NCBI RefSeq assembly: GCF_002865645.1
Contig: NW_020194644.1
Location: 124,001 to 188,000 of the forward strand
Length of the DNA: 64,000 bases
Direction of reading: 5' to 3'
Origin: Hyaloscypha bicolor E
Lineage: Eukaryota > Ascomycota > Leotiomycetes > Helotiales > Hyaloscyphaceae
Of this stretch, positions 35,001-45,373 are shown one piece after another; the first letter of the stretch is position 1; each line of letters starts with the position of its first letter. The position numbers were made by a program, and so were the translations under genes. The notes below the pieces were generated by a model that was not told where the DNA came from, did no database searches, and saw only the letters and a program-made list of their open reading frames with translations.

Positions 35001-35930
35001 AGGGTTGTTTTTCTTCAGCCACTCATGTATATTTCGGCTATTCGACTCTCCAGGAAAGTTGTTCGAAACCATAAACACCATCAAGTTGAAGAACTCGACA
35101 GACCCAAGGCTTTCGACGCGCTCTATTGCAAGTCCTTTTGCGCATCCTTCTTCAAGAAGGGCTGAATTGGGAAGCAGCGAGTTGAGTATCGAAAGATCGG
35201 AATCGGGGTTATGAGTTCGCTGAAGCTCTCCCAAGAATGGGGTCAGGGCCGAGGAACTGGTATCAAAAGGCCGAATGAATTCTAGAGTCGCCGGAGTGGT
35301 TAGTATTTCCGGGTTTCAAAATAGGAATCTCTGGTTACCTTGCAATTGTGGCATTATCTCCTGAAATCGAAACATAGGGAGGTTCTCGAACACGAGTCGG
35401 AGCAATGGTAGAGCGGTAGGTGTGCGGATTTCAAACCCAGGGGGCGTTTCAGGAGGAGATTCTGATGAACGTTATCAAACACCGATATAATTTTTACTAT
35501 TTTAGTTACTTACCTTGGCCTTGATGGAACTGCTCGTAAACCGTCATGTGTGCTTGGCGAGAAATCGCTTTCCGAAGCTTCTTCGTGGGAACCAATTGTC
35601 CATCAAGATAGATATTACTTTCTTTAGCCATCCTTTTCCGTGCCCCGATCTTTTGGCCTATATCTTTCCAATCTTGTTTTGTTCGATTTTTCTGAAAGCC
35701 CCAATCCTTGAATTGTTTCTCATATTGTGCTTTCCTAGGCAAGCTTAATCATGTGTCTTAGAAATTCAGTTTGAGATCCAAGGTGCTTACGTTGCTTTTA
35801 ATCCATGCTGAGTTTCCATCAGCTTCATCACACCCTCGGGTCCTTCAAGTGTATGCCCCTTGCCAATGTAAAGAGCGCGCAAAACATGCTTCAGGCGCTC
35901 CCAGTCTTGAAAATTTGGTGCTGACATCAT
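32052..35930 (-). CDS. Clr5-domain ankyrin-repeat protein
   Basis: Exons 35930-35791, 35734-35514, 35461-35339 and 35281-32052, all in phase, 1237 residues; introns 56, 52 and 57 bp, the last with TACTAAC. The N-terminal Clr5 domain covers about residues 9-65: DWERLKHVLRALYIGKGHTL, GVMKLMETQHGLKATKAQYE, KQFKDWGFQKN. A basic region and a short linker follow. From about residue 250 to the end there are many ankyrin repeats of varying quality; the best are C-terminal (HTPLQIASRDGSREVIDLLL, EHGADVNSP, GWTALEGAAEHGRLDMVQLL). Clr5 is a fungal helical domain, named after a fission yeast silencing factor, found fused to ankyrin or TPR repeats in expanded accessory families. Likely a protein-interaction factor; its target is unknown. 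Intact, unlike the related gene at 50092. Confidence 0.9.
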
Positions 35931-36917
35931 TATGGGTCGGTTTCAGTACTGTTCTCGTGATTCGTGCAATTGAAAAGAGTGAAGTTGATGGAAGCCGTGA
36001 ATTTGGCTTTGGAAGTTCGCCCTCGTTGTGCTTGTATTATGAGTAGGACAAGGCAGAAGCGAAAGAACGCGTGGAAAATAAAATTTGTAGCGGTGCAACG
36101 AAAGAGCTGGGGCCTTGTGATGTTACTCGCGGATGCCAGAATCTGAGCTGAAGTCTCTGCAGCTCCTCATCACCCGACGCCCGACTACTATACAGCGCCT
36201 CAAGCGGATGTGATAGGCTGATTCCAAAACCATCCTGCATTGAGATTCCAACGCATGCTTGGTGCAGCCAAGCGATTAGTCCATTCATCTGCCATTGGCT
36301 GGTTCCCAAATCTTCTTGCATTGTTTTCAAAAGTTAGCTCATGCCCCTTGTGTTGGAACCTGCAACCAAAATCCTTGCCCTCTGTGCCACTGGGCGATCC
36401 CAAACTCTTTTTGCACATATTACATCACGGCGCATGGAGGCGGTAGACTCATTGAGTCAACCCCTGCAGCTTCTGCTAAATTTTCGGCCACGGTAGTCTG
36501 GTGGCTTGTGATTCCAAGGTTTGGCAGTTTCTCAACCCTGCGATTGCGGAATACAAATGCGATTACCAATTTCACCTTTGCCAACATGAGCACCAGTTAT
36601 CTATTGGACAATTCCAAAATATGTCGGCAGCTTTCATGTTGGGGGCAATCTGTCTGCACGGGATGGTGCCAACACACTGAACTATGAATGGAGCCTCGGG
36701 CTCAAAGGCCCAAGCAAACCCCAATGGCTTCCATTCATGTGCTGTCTCAATCTCTACAACATAATCCAAAATTTGTCTCTTATAGAGTAGCTTTCCTCCC
36801 GCCGAAGCTTCAAGTCAACACTGTTTCCCGGGCTTTAATTCGTCAGTGGTGTCATCCAACCAAGTTTCACTCTTTCCATCAGTTCCGCCCCTTCAAGCAG
36901 TGCTCGCCTCATTCTAA
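35931..36917. other. Gene-free stretch with weak degenerate repeats
   Basis: Between about 36215 and 36660 a phrase like GATTCCAAA...TGCA recurs near 36220, 36300, 36398, 36508 and 36608, often with cca(a/t)..tct/cct..tgca. Spacing is roughly 80-110 bp. No protein signal on either strand. The pattern recalls the array at 19735-21015 but is less clear. Confidence 0.35.
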
Positions 36918-37256
36918 ATGGGACTTCCTACCAAAGCAGTAATTGGCCTCATCACTCTTTTCGCCACTTGTGCCCCATCTGCCTTTGTTGTATTGCGCTG
37001 GATCAACAGGCGAAAGAAGAGAAGTCAAGAATTTAGTATGATTGAAGATTCTTCCATTTGCATTTCGAGTAGCTGGTGCTCTAGGACAGATACCAACATT
37101 CCAACCAATGAAAGACCGCTGGGGAGAGGGACAGTAGCCTACGCATGCCCCCCAGTTCATGGCGATATTGAAATGAGACCTCGAGCCGGTGCAGACTTTC
37201 TCTGGGACCACGGTTCGTCATGGAATTTCAGGCTTCTTATAACTCAAGAAGAGTAA
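36918..37256 (+). CDS. Small single-pass membrane protein, unknown
   Basis: 112-residue frame from ATG 36918. Residues 5-29 are hydrophobic (KAVIGLITLFATCAPSAFVV), followed by a strongly basic stop-transfer WINRRKKRSQE, which predicts a type III/I single-pass topology with the tail in the cytosol. The tail is Ser/Thr/Pro-containing with RPLGRGTVAYACPPVHGDIE. No family is recognised. The sharp hydrophobic-basic transition suggests a genuine small gene, but no introns or conservation are available to confirm it. Confidence 0.45.
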   Translation: MGLPTKAVIGLITLFATCAPSAFVVLRWINRRKKRSQEFSMIEDSSICISSSWCSRTDTNIPTNERPLGRGTVAYACPPVHGDIEMRPRAGADFLWDHGSSWNFRLLITQEE

Positions 37257-37564
37257 CGCTAATATTCCTCGGAACAACCTAGAAGCTCTTTTTGTCTCTT
37301 ACGAATCTCGATTCTGCGTCACGAACTCAATACAAAGCAAAAGCGCCTGCATGCGGACCTGAGACTTCATTACAACGCTCGTTTAGTTTGACGAGCCAAT
37401 TAAGAAGGGAAAATAATCTGGGTCTCAAAGGTCACCTGCATGCAATTATCACCTGGTTACACTAAAAGATTTGATGGTGCTGGAGGGCCACAAGGTCATG
37501 CGGTGGTGAGCGACGCGGAGAGCAAGAGGATCAAGTCTCGTGAGAACTTGGTAGGGGCCTTATA

Positions 37565-37985
37565 CGAAGACAACGGCATAAAGTATCGGGAATACAGGGC
37601 ATTGGGAGACTTTCAGGCTCTCCAGCGTACAGATCAAGGTAGCAAACTCGCTACAAGGCCCTATATTTCCAGGCCCTTCCCCTAAAAGCACATTTACGCC
37701 TTCGACAAGGGCTACCACACCTTTTCAGGTCTTCTTCCCTGTACTTACAAGGGAGCCTTCGCTAAAGGGGCCTATAATAGTTGCTTGTTTAGCGTCCGAG
37801 CGCTATAACCCTAGAAGATCTACTTACCCCATGCGAATGTCTTATAGCGCCTCTTTACGTAGATTTAGGGAGCACTACCTAGAGTTATAGGGGCTTGTAG
37901 CGAGCTTCTGCCCTAAATTCACACCCTGTAGAGCGCTGAGGGTCAAAATGCCCTGTATTCCCTATACTTTATGCTGTTGTCTTCG
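37565..37985. mobile_element. TA-flanked MITE, copy 1 (421 bp)
   Basis: Inverted ends of about 39 bp starting CGAAGACAAC(G/A)GCATAAAGT, with two mismatches between the ends, flanked by TA on both sides (37563-37564, 37986-37987). The internal sequence matches the copy at 52821 in the same orientation (gcgtccgagcgctata; a tagagttat motif near the right end). No coding capacity. TA flanks with long inverted repeats fit a Tc1/mariner- or pogo-type non-autonomous element. Confidence 0.8.
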
Positions 37986-38408
37986 TACTGATGATGATCG
38001 TCACTGTTATTGCCTTGTAATGACATGACATTAATATCCCTAATCCCTGAACCTGCTTCGTAGTATTAGGGATTCTAAAATCTTAGAAGGGACTCTCCTA
38101 TTTTCTATCTTTCACCTTGTTCGACCAATGGCGCAACCGATTCTCACGTTACTTCTCTTGAGCATCTGCTACAAGTTGCCGTAGAGGCTAGAGCTAACCG
38201 ACGCGTCATCCCAGGCACTCTTCTTGGGATATCTAAGTCTGTGGGTATGGGCTCTGCGCGAATTAGGGTATTCAAAACCTTCGTGACCTCATCCCAACGT
38301 CTCTTCCAAGCCAGTCACCGAGACAAGACAGGTGCCCAGCACATATAACCCCCAAAAGGTATCAGGATTCAGATTTAGAAATAGAATGCCGAAAACGTCG
38401 TGCTTCCA
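37986..38408. other. Spacer between MITE copy 1 and coiled-coil fragment
   Basis: About 420 bp with no recognisable gene or repeat. Confidence 0.4.
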
Positions 38409-38690
38409 TCACACATCTCCATCCCGCCACCTCGAACTCCTCATCGGCACGTCCAAAATCTTCGCTTTCGTCTCTTCTTCTAATTGACTCAACCTCTCAT
38501 TTGCTAATAACCTCTCCTTATCCGCACGCATCCTCTCAATACGATTCCTCAACAACGCTACCATCGCCTCTTCCTGCTTATCTATTTCTTCGTTGCCCTC
38601 TTCACTCGGACTTTCTCCAGTTATATTACCTGGTCCTGGCGATCCAACGGGCTTTCTAGATACAGAGTCTTGGGGAGAAGAAGGCCAGAC
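38409..38690 (-). CDS. Coiled-coil C-terminal exon fragment
   Basis: Minus-strand frame open from 38690 to a TGA at 38409. It reads a Ser/Pro-rich segment (SSPQDSVSRKPVGSPG), an acidic patch, then a strongly amphipathic helix AMVALLRNRIERMRADKERL and LANERLSQLEEETKAKIL with a charged end. There is no in-frame start before the helix, so it is either the last exon of a gene whose 5' part lies beyond the hAT-like insertion at 38852-39600, or a remnant. Codon pattern and helix heptads suggest real protein origin. Family not recognised. Confidence 0.4.
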   Translation of the reverse strand, partial: VWPSSPQDSVSRKPVGSPGPGNITGESPSEEGNEEIDKQEEAMVALLRNRIERMRADKERLLANERLSQLEEETKAKILDVPMRSSRWRDGDV

Positions 38691-38851
38691 TCATCCGAAG
38701 GGTTTAAAATTTCACTCCCTCCTGAGAGCTTGCTTGGGATTTACAACAGCACTGTCTTGATTCTTCGTGGAAACTGACACCGAAGTTTTCCTTACAACAA
38801 GAACTTCCAAAACAAATTTGCATAGTGATGTAAGATATAATTTATTACTCC

Positions 38852-39600
38852 CAGTGTGGGAAATGAGTAGAGTAGAGTAGAGTAGTGGGCCCTACTCATA
38901 TTCTACTCAAATAAATTTCTCACTACTCATACTCTACTCAATACTCTACTCAACTACTCTAGAATATTTTAGAGTAGTTGAGTAGTACGCACGTGACGTT
39001 ACACGTGATGCGACACGTGACACGCTAGCCTAATTGGGTAAGGCTCCGGGGTGGCCCGAATCTAGCGCCACTACACTGCCCAATCAAGTAGTGGCAAGGC
39101 TTGGTAAGCAAGGTAGAACCATCATATATTCTTAGGCTTCCTCGGCTATTAAGGGCAAACTCTTCTCTCAAGGTACTCTTATTATATCTAAATTACATAA
39201 TAGACTTAATAAGAGTACTATTAAGATAATATCTTGCTTAAAAAGCTGGGGGTTATTTAAAGACGAATTAGAAGAAGTAAAAAAAGAAGGAAAAAAGAAG
39301 GAAAAGAAAGATTCCGAGAAGGGAAATCTGTTTTTTATAGAAAAAAAGTAGTATTTAAATAGCCTTATATAAGCTCTAGTTTAAATTATATACTGCTACT
39401 TAATGGGTATCTTATTTATTTATTAATAATTAAATAAATACTGATTTACTATATTCACGTGACTACTCTTGAGTTACTCTAGAGTAGTACTCTACTCTAC
39501 TCTACTCAAGTACTATATTACGCTACTCAAACTCTACTCTACTCTACTCAAGACTACTCTAGAGTAGCTTGAGTAGCTTGAGTAGTTTTTGCCCACACTG
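38852..39600. mobile_element. hAT-like non-autonomous element B (749 bp)
   Basis: Inverted ends CAGTGTGGG / CCCACACTG, flanked by an exact 8-bp duplication ATTACTCC (38844-38851 and 39601-39608). Long subterminal arrays of GAGTAG/CTACTC units occupy both ends (about 38870-38980 and 39460-39590). The centre has three cacgtga motifs and a core (about 39030-39115) matching element A (tagcctaatNgggtaaggct, ctagcgccac, tggtaagc). No transposase frame. A+T-rich interior at 39130-39460. Confidence 0.87.
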
Positions 39601-40014
39601 ATTACTCCTCTGAAATTTCCATTCAAGCCAATTGTGAACCTTGGTTTCCCGGTAGGATTGGTAGATTCTGCGAGATTCAAGATTTACTCCACTTGGATAG
39701 CGCGGTCCACTCTACTGGTACAATAATAGTATCTGTTTCTTTCTAGTACCTTTTCATCCTTTCGTATAGAGCGTACCTTCAGTGATGCACGAAGCAGCAA
39801 CGCTCCGAAAACCCTCCAGAACATCACAGTCTCGACAGACCATGATAGGGGGTCGCCTTCCGGCCAGGCAATTGTTCCAAAGGTCAACTTCACTGAGACA
39901 CATTTAAGAGCAAGCTCAACAGTGTCGCCTCTTTAGTCTCCATTTGGATGTTGGAACTTCTATGGAACCAACATGCAGTCGCTCGCTCAAAGCCTGTAGA
40001 CCAATTCCTCTTTA
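39601..40014. other. Possible disrupted gene remnant, minus strand
   Basis: A minus-strand frame (39893-39684) reads TIAWPEGDPLSWSVETVMFW and a hydrophobic segment. Another open stretch (about 39690-39601, RRIYQSYRETKVHNWLEWKF) runs to the hAT target site. If the element and one target copy are removed, that frame continues beyond it to about 38715. This may be a gene split by the insertion; evidence is weak. Confidence 0.3.
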
Positions 40015-40452
40015 TGAAGATCACGGCATATAGTGACAGGATTACAGGGCATTGAGGCCCTTGGCATCCTCAGGGCACAATTTAGGGGTTGAACCCGTTG
40101 TGAGGCCCTATGACTTCAGGCCATATGTCTAAGCAGACCTGAGAGGCGCTGTAAGACATTCGCAAGGTATGAGAAGATCTCCAGGGGTAAATACCGCTGC
40201 TAGTGGAGCAAAGATAGCGCTTGGACGCTAAACGGGTAGTTACGATAGGGCTCTTTAGCGAGGTATCCCTTGTAACTACAGGGGAAAAGCTACAAAAGTG
40301 CAGTACTCGTTGCTCCCGTCTATAGCGTCTTTTTAGGGCAAGGGCCTAGAATTATAGGGCAATTTAGTGACCGAATGCGCTAGAAAAACACACTAAAGTG
40401 CCGTTAAAATACAATTACCCTGTAATCCCGACACATTATGCCGTGATCTTCG
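40015..40452. mobile_element. TA-flanked MITE, copy 2 (438 bp, inverted)
   Basis: Ends (T/C)GAAGATCACGGCATA flanked by TA (40013-40014, 40453-40454). The interior is the reverse orientation of copies 1 and 3: ctgtaagacattcgcaagg here matches the complement of the segment near 53110 in copy 3. The terminal repeats are more diverged than in copy 3, so it is probably older. Confidence 0.8.
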
Positions 40453-41102
40453 TATTAGATGCCCAGATCAGTTATCTTCTGAAATCGCCACTTAAATAGA
40501 GATGAATAGCAGAAACGAGCTCACTTAAGCCATCGATGCATTCTCTGTCGAAACCACTTTCTCTCCATTGCAGTAGCCGAGTGCAGGGGAATCACTTCCT
40601 AAAGCACAAACTCTGAATTCCTCTATCCTGTGAAGCAATAAGTTAATAACTTAGGTCTTGAGAACGAACATATTTGGGGGAAGGGGGGAAAGCACTGCTC
40701 ACCAAGCCAGCCGGTTGATGTAGCCCCTGCTTTTAGTCACCCATCCGCTCCACTCAAACTCTCAAGCTCGTCCCCTGTTTCTCCTCACTCCACCCACTTG
40801 GGTTGCGGAGGATAGAAATTCCAAGGCTTCAGGTGAAAGGCTCTTCCTAATTTCTCTAAATCCTGCGTCGTGGTGCTCCAATTAAAGATTGAATCCTTGA
40901 AACAAATCGTCACTCTCGACTACTAGAATTCACCAGGCTATGATGTCGGCACGTTTCAGTGAAGTCCCCTCCTGAATTAGCGACAGCCTTGTCAACAAAC
41001 CAGCAGCCTCGCTCCTTTCCGCATTCGCGCCCTCCAATCTTTTTTCACTAGATAGATGACATTTGCTACCTGCAACAGCATCAACACTGTAACGATTACG
41101 CA
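40453..41102. other. 5' flank of a 2EXR gene, no other gene
   Basis: About 650 bp without coding signal; presumably holds the promoter of the gene starting at 41103. Confidence 0.5.
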
Positions 41103-42300
41103 ATGGCGAGAACAATGCCGGCAATACAAGGAAGAAAGAAGGTACCGAAGAAAGCCATTCCCTCGTCCAAGATCACCAAGCCGCCGCCGAAGTCCTTCGG
41201 TCGCGAACCTACCCTATCGCTGATCAGAGTCAAGAAGAAGACAGCAAAGGGACGGAAAACTCGAACAATCAAGGCTGTAGAGATCCGAGCCAGCGCCGGA
41301 GATTCATCCCAAAGTAACGTCCAGCCAACTGCACCAGACGACTCTCAGTTCCGCCTCTTTCCCGAGTTGGTATGTCTTCACCTTTCCATCCAACGTGACT
41401 CTCTTAGCTTTTCCCACGTTATCTTCAAGCACAAGCTAACACCGTCCAGCCGCTCGAAATCCGCCTCAAGATCTGGTCTCTGATGGCACCCTCGCCCCAA
41501 ACGCTCGTCCAAAGCAAGCCTCTTGAGTACAGACCCCGATACACCATCTTCGAAAGCCGTCCGACGCCAGTCGTAATGCACGTTTGCCGCGAGTCCCGAA
41601 ACGAATACCTGTACCGCGAGAACGATGCCGCCAACAACGTTGAGGGGAAGGGCCCCAGCTTGTATGCGCCAATTTTCCCAAACGAGAACGCAAAGTTGAG
41701 CTTCTTTTCATTCGAGGTGGATACGTTGCATTTGATGACTTTCAGTGAGTTTACGGGTTCTCCCATTGTTTTAGGCAGAGCTGACACATTTCCCCAGGAG
41801 TAGCAGAACCGGTTGTGCGCAGCAACCTCCGTACAATCATAATGGGGCCGTCTCCCAACCTTTCCCCGCTCTTCAGAAAGCTTGACGAATACAGAGTCTC
41901 TCACCATTCTAACTACAACTATCTGCAAGTTGCAGTCAACAGTCTAACAACCCGATCCTGGTACATTCACCCTCCACTGGATAGCCGCCATATTGTGGGA
42001 AACCCACGACCCTCGAATAATCATACGCTACTGATCAGCGAAGCCGTCCATTTTAGTTTTGACGGAATCCAACATGACCCGCATATCAAGTTGGGGATGG
42101 GCTCTCGACACAACTTCAAGTATAACTTCCACGAATTGGTCAACTTCCCAGAGTTGAAGACCTTAGTGGTCATGATTTCAAGACAAGAGACAATTCCTGA
42201 GGATCCCAACAAGCATATTGTGTACAGGACCTTGAACGTCGTCAAGAAGAGATACCCCTCCTTCAATGTACCCGAAGTCGAGTTTCGCTTTGCTTACTAG
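41103..42300 (+). CDS. 2EXR-domain protein, basic N-terminus
   Basis: Exons 41103-41369, 41450-41744 and 41798-42300 (donors GTATGT and GTGAGT, acceptors GTCCAG and CCCCAG), all in phase; 354 residues. The first 60 residues are very basic (MARTMPAIQGRKKVPKKAIP, then VKKKTAKGRKTRTIK), suggesting nuclear targeting or nucleic-acid contact. 2EXR core: FRLFPEL|PLEIRLKIWSLMA, PVVMHVCRESRNEYLY, KLSFFSFEVDTLHLMTF, FRVAEPVVRSNLRTIIMG. The C-terminal half ends VPEVEFRFAY. Intron positions match the paralogue at 29111-30176, including the intron inside F-P-x-L|P-L-E. ATG 41103 is preferred because the preceding sequence is not coding-like; a second Met lies four residues in. Confidence 0.88.
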
Positions 42301-42866
42301 GTACCCGCGACGTTCAGCAAGGAAGAGGAACATTGAATTGGTACAAAATCCGAATGCTCCAGAACACGAGGAGCTCCCTCACTAGTCGCCTTTCATTGTC
42401 CCCTGGAACTCGGAACATTCATCTGTGGGCCTCAATTTGCTTTCTCGCGGTTTCGTAAAGTCTGTGTTGAGTAGGATGAGAATAGGAAGGGTTGGACGCA
42501 TACCCCGATAAGATCTGCCTCTTCGCCTTACTGAGAGGAAGGTGTTTTGTGGAGTAAGAGAAATGAAACAATAAATTCCATTCTCCTCTCATCATTTGGA
42601 ATATTTGACCTTGTGATCCCTTCTGCTTGCTGGCAAAGGCATGAGATGCAACACTGTGTAACTGGCTTTCCATCTCAAGTATAACTAAAACAAGCCTTAA
42701 GTATGGTTGCACAAAAATGCAGCAAAGAAAGAATGACGAGCTCAATTCTATATTGGGTATCAGCCATTCTAGCCCTAAGCAATATTCAACTCCTGCCCCC
42801 AATGGCCGAGCCTCGTACCTACCCCCAAGTCACGATTCATGAAACACAATGCATAATCCCATCAAC
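42301..42866. other. Convergent intergenic region
   Basis: 3' flanks of the 2EXR gene and of AMA1. No gene or repeat recognised. Confidence 0.5.
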
Positions 42867-45373
42867 CTATCGAATGACCTCCCCCTCCTTATCAATCCCC
42901 TCCAGCCCCTCAAGAATATCACTACCACCCAGCAGCCCTTCCCCACCAGCCGTCGTCTTCTGCCCCGCTGTCCACACCTCATGGAACTTGACACTCTCAT
43001 CACTGCTTGCAACAACGATACACCCTTCCTGCGCCGTGCGACTCAATCCTCTGCCCCCTTCTCGACTCGTCTGACTCTCGTTCGGGCCCCCAGGATACGG
43101 GATTGCATATAACGCACGATGTTCGCCGTCCCAGGGTATGGCAGCAACTTGCTTGCATTCCGGCCACGAGAAGACGGCGATGCGGTAGGGATGCTCGGGC
43201 TGCGCGTATCCGAAGGTTGCAGCGATTTCACGACGGGTGGTTGACCAGATCAGAGATGTTACCTGCGCGGCTACGCTGATTGTTGCGAGGCAGGCGCCGG
43301 AGGAAGCGTGGTAGAAATGAATGCATTTGTCGTTGCTACCACCGCCTGTGGCGACGAGCCCATCTCGCCAGGGGCAAAATGCGATTGCTTTGACTGCTGC
43401 TCCGTGCGCCCAGCGATGTTTCTCGGAGCCTAGTTTGACTTCTTTGACGCCTCCTTGGCCAACAATGGTGTGGACACGTCGCATGCCATCTGCTTGGATG
43501 AAGACCTCTTCGGCAACCTGAGCTTCCTCTCGAGTGCTATGAAGCACTTTATTGGTCTGGAAGAGGCAGCAGAGGTTGTCGTTTCCGCCAGTTGCAAACA
43601 TAGAGCCATCGTTGGAAAACGCGAGACCGCAGATCTGCTGCGTATGAACCATGATTCGGGCAAGGAGAGTCATCGAACCGGACCACCCGTTTCGGGTGAC
43701 TTCCCACGCCTCCGGCCATTCGACAGAATAATAGTAAATATTTCCAACCTCGTCTCCGACGAGAAGATCCTCGGTCTTAACAGGTATTCCACTCGTAAGA
43801 GGGCAACGAGAGGGTCGCATCGTGGTATGGGGTCTCCATGTAACACATGCAATAGGGCAGGGCTGCTGAACCTCGAAACGTGGTAGCATGCTGTCATAAA
43901 GAGACATGAGAGTTAAGGAGCAGTCAGATCTACCGAAAGCCAAGATGGATCTGCATCCTTGAGTTGAAGAAAATGCAATGGAGGTAAGCCAGGCTCCACT
44001 TGCGGTTCCACCGTTGAGGAGATGCACACCTTGCATCTCGGACCATGCATAGAGTAGGGGACCAAGGCCGACAGCGAGGGTATGACAAGTAGGTGAGTAC
44101 GCAAGGACAGAACAGTAGAAGTCATCTCGAAGATTCGGAGCATCCAACACTCTGCACGAGGTCAGTAAAGGGTCACATGCTTGAGAAGAAAAGACTTATT
44201 TGAAGGGGGCAATTGGAAGATTCCGAGCTTCTTTGGTTATCGGCGTTTCTGTTGTAGTCAGTTTTGGTTACACTCAGAGGTTTAAAATGGCGTGTGAGCT
44301 GGGGAGAGTCTCATACTATGATCGGTCGGTCCCATGACCCATTCAGTACCAGTCCAAGTAGTTTTCGACTCTAGTTCGGTCTGTCTCTCTTTCAGCGTAA
44401 GGTGTTTCTGCGGAGAGGTAGAAAAGTCCCGAAATTCAAGCACTCTGGAAACTCGGTCCAACTCAAGAGCATGAGCAAGACGATTCTCATGATTCTCAGA
44501 CTCTTCCTGTCCTTTTGGTCGTGATGCCGAAAATGAAGTCGTGTAAAGAGGAGCATTTGTTCCGCTGCCAAGTCGACCCCCTCGCCCATTTGGGACTCCA
44601 AAGCTGGGAGGGGCAAGTCCGCCTACCCTCCATATTGTGCCGACACTTACCTGCAGCAATTAGCCGGCGGTGAATATGTTAGTGAGGTGTAGTTTTGGTC
44701 ACGAGAGGTTTGGCTCTTGGGGGGGGGGATGTCTTGATATTTCGATACCTGCCTCTGAGAGACATGACACTGGCTGCTACTTACTTGCCTTTCTCCGTTG
44801 GGACCCGCTGGATCTCTCTGGAAAGCAAGAACGCTTCCACCTGCAATTCGATCAGCCCATACTACTGTGCGTAGTGCGGCGAGTCATACCTCCACTACCA
44901 CTCCGTCTTCCAGAGTAGTTTCGTCGGGAAATTGGTCTGTTTGCTTGAGGAATTGGAGACGAAATTCGTCTGCGAGGATTGAAGGCATCGGGGCTGACAT
45001 CTTTGTGTCTGAGCAGTTTCTCTTCAGTTGACAGAGCGTTGGGTTCCTTGTTTGCACGAAAACTTTGTATGACAGAATCGAGATCAGGCCTCCTCCTTGG
45101 CACGAATCGATCTGGACTCCGCAGTGAGCCTCTCGAATTCGAAGTTGAATTGGAATCAAAGATCTTCAATGACGGCCGGCGGAAGTATGTATTTTGCGAT
45201 CGGGGATTGTGGCGCGGGAGGGTTGCAGCGGCGGGAAGTGGTTTATCATCGTCAGCAGGCCCGTCAAAAATACCAGTCAACTTGGAACATTTCCGAGAAG
45301 CGTCCTGGAAGGCTTCGACGAGGTCTGCCTGGTTGTCAGATACCAGCTCGAAATACTCCTGGCCACTCACCAC
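42867..45373 (-). CDS. AMA1: Meiosis-specific APC/C activator (Cdc20/Fzr family, Ama1-like)
   Basis: Exons read 45373-44890 (5' end uncertain), 44840-44785, 44650-44317, 44248-44200 and 44151-42867. The N-terminal region carries the C-box SPDRFVPRRRP, the APC/C-binding motif of activators. Then VGTIWRVGGLAPPSFGVPNG, KTPITKEARNLPIAPFKVLD and a seven-blade WD40 propeller beginning DAPNLRDDFYCSVLAYSP and LAVGLGPLLYAWSE. The last two residues are Ile-Arg, the IR tail that docks on APC/C TPR subunits. Such proteins recruit substrates for ubiquitination, Ama1 in meiosis. The intron between APFK and VLDAP has donor ATAAGT instead of GTAAGT (44199-44194). The true start was not fixed: a TGA lies upstream in this frame at 45395, and a short first exon from an ATG near 45500 (MVLFSGYMPHGIR) is possible. 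Divergent from BET4. Confidence 0.85.

Noticed and set aside
35400..35450. tRNA-like text (tggtagagcgg ... tttcaaaccc)
   Set aside because: No cloverleaf forms with the right stem spacing, and the region is coding exon 3 of the Clr5-ankyrin gene in phase.
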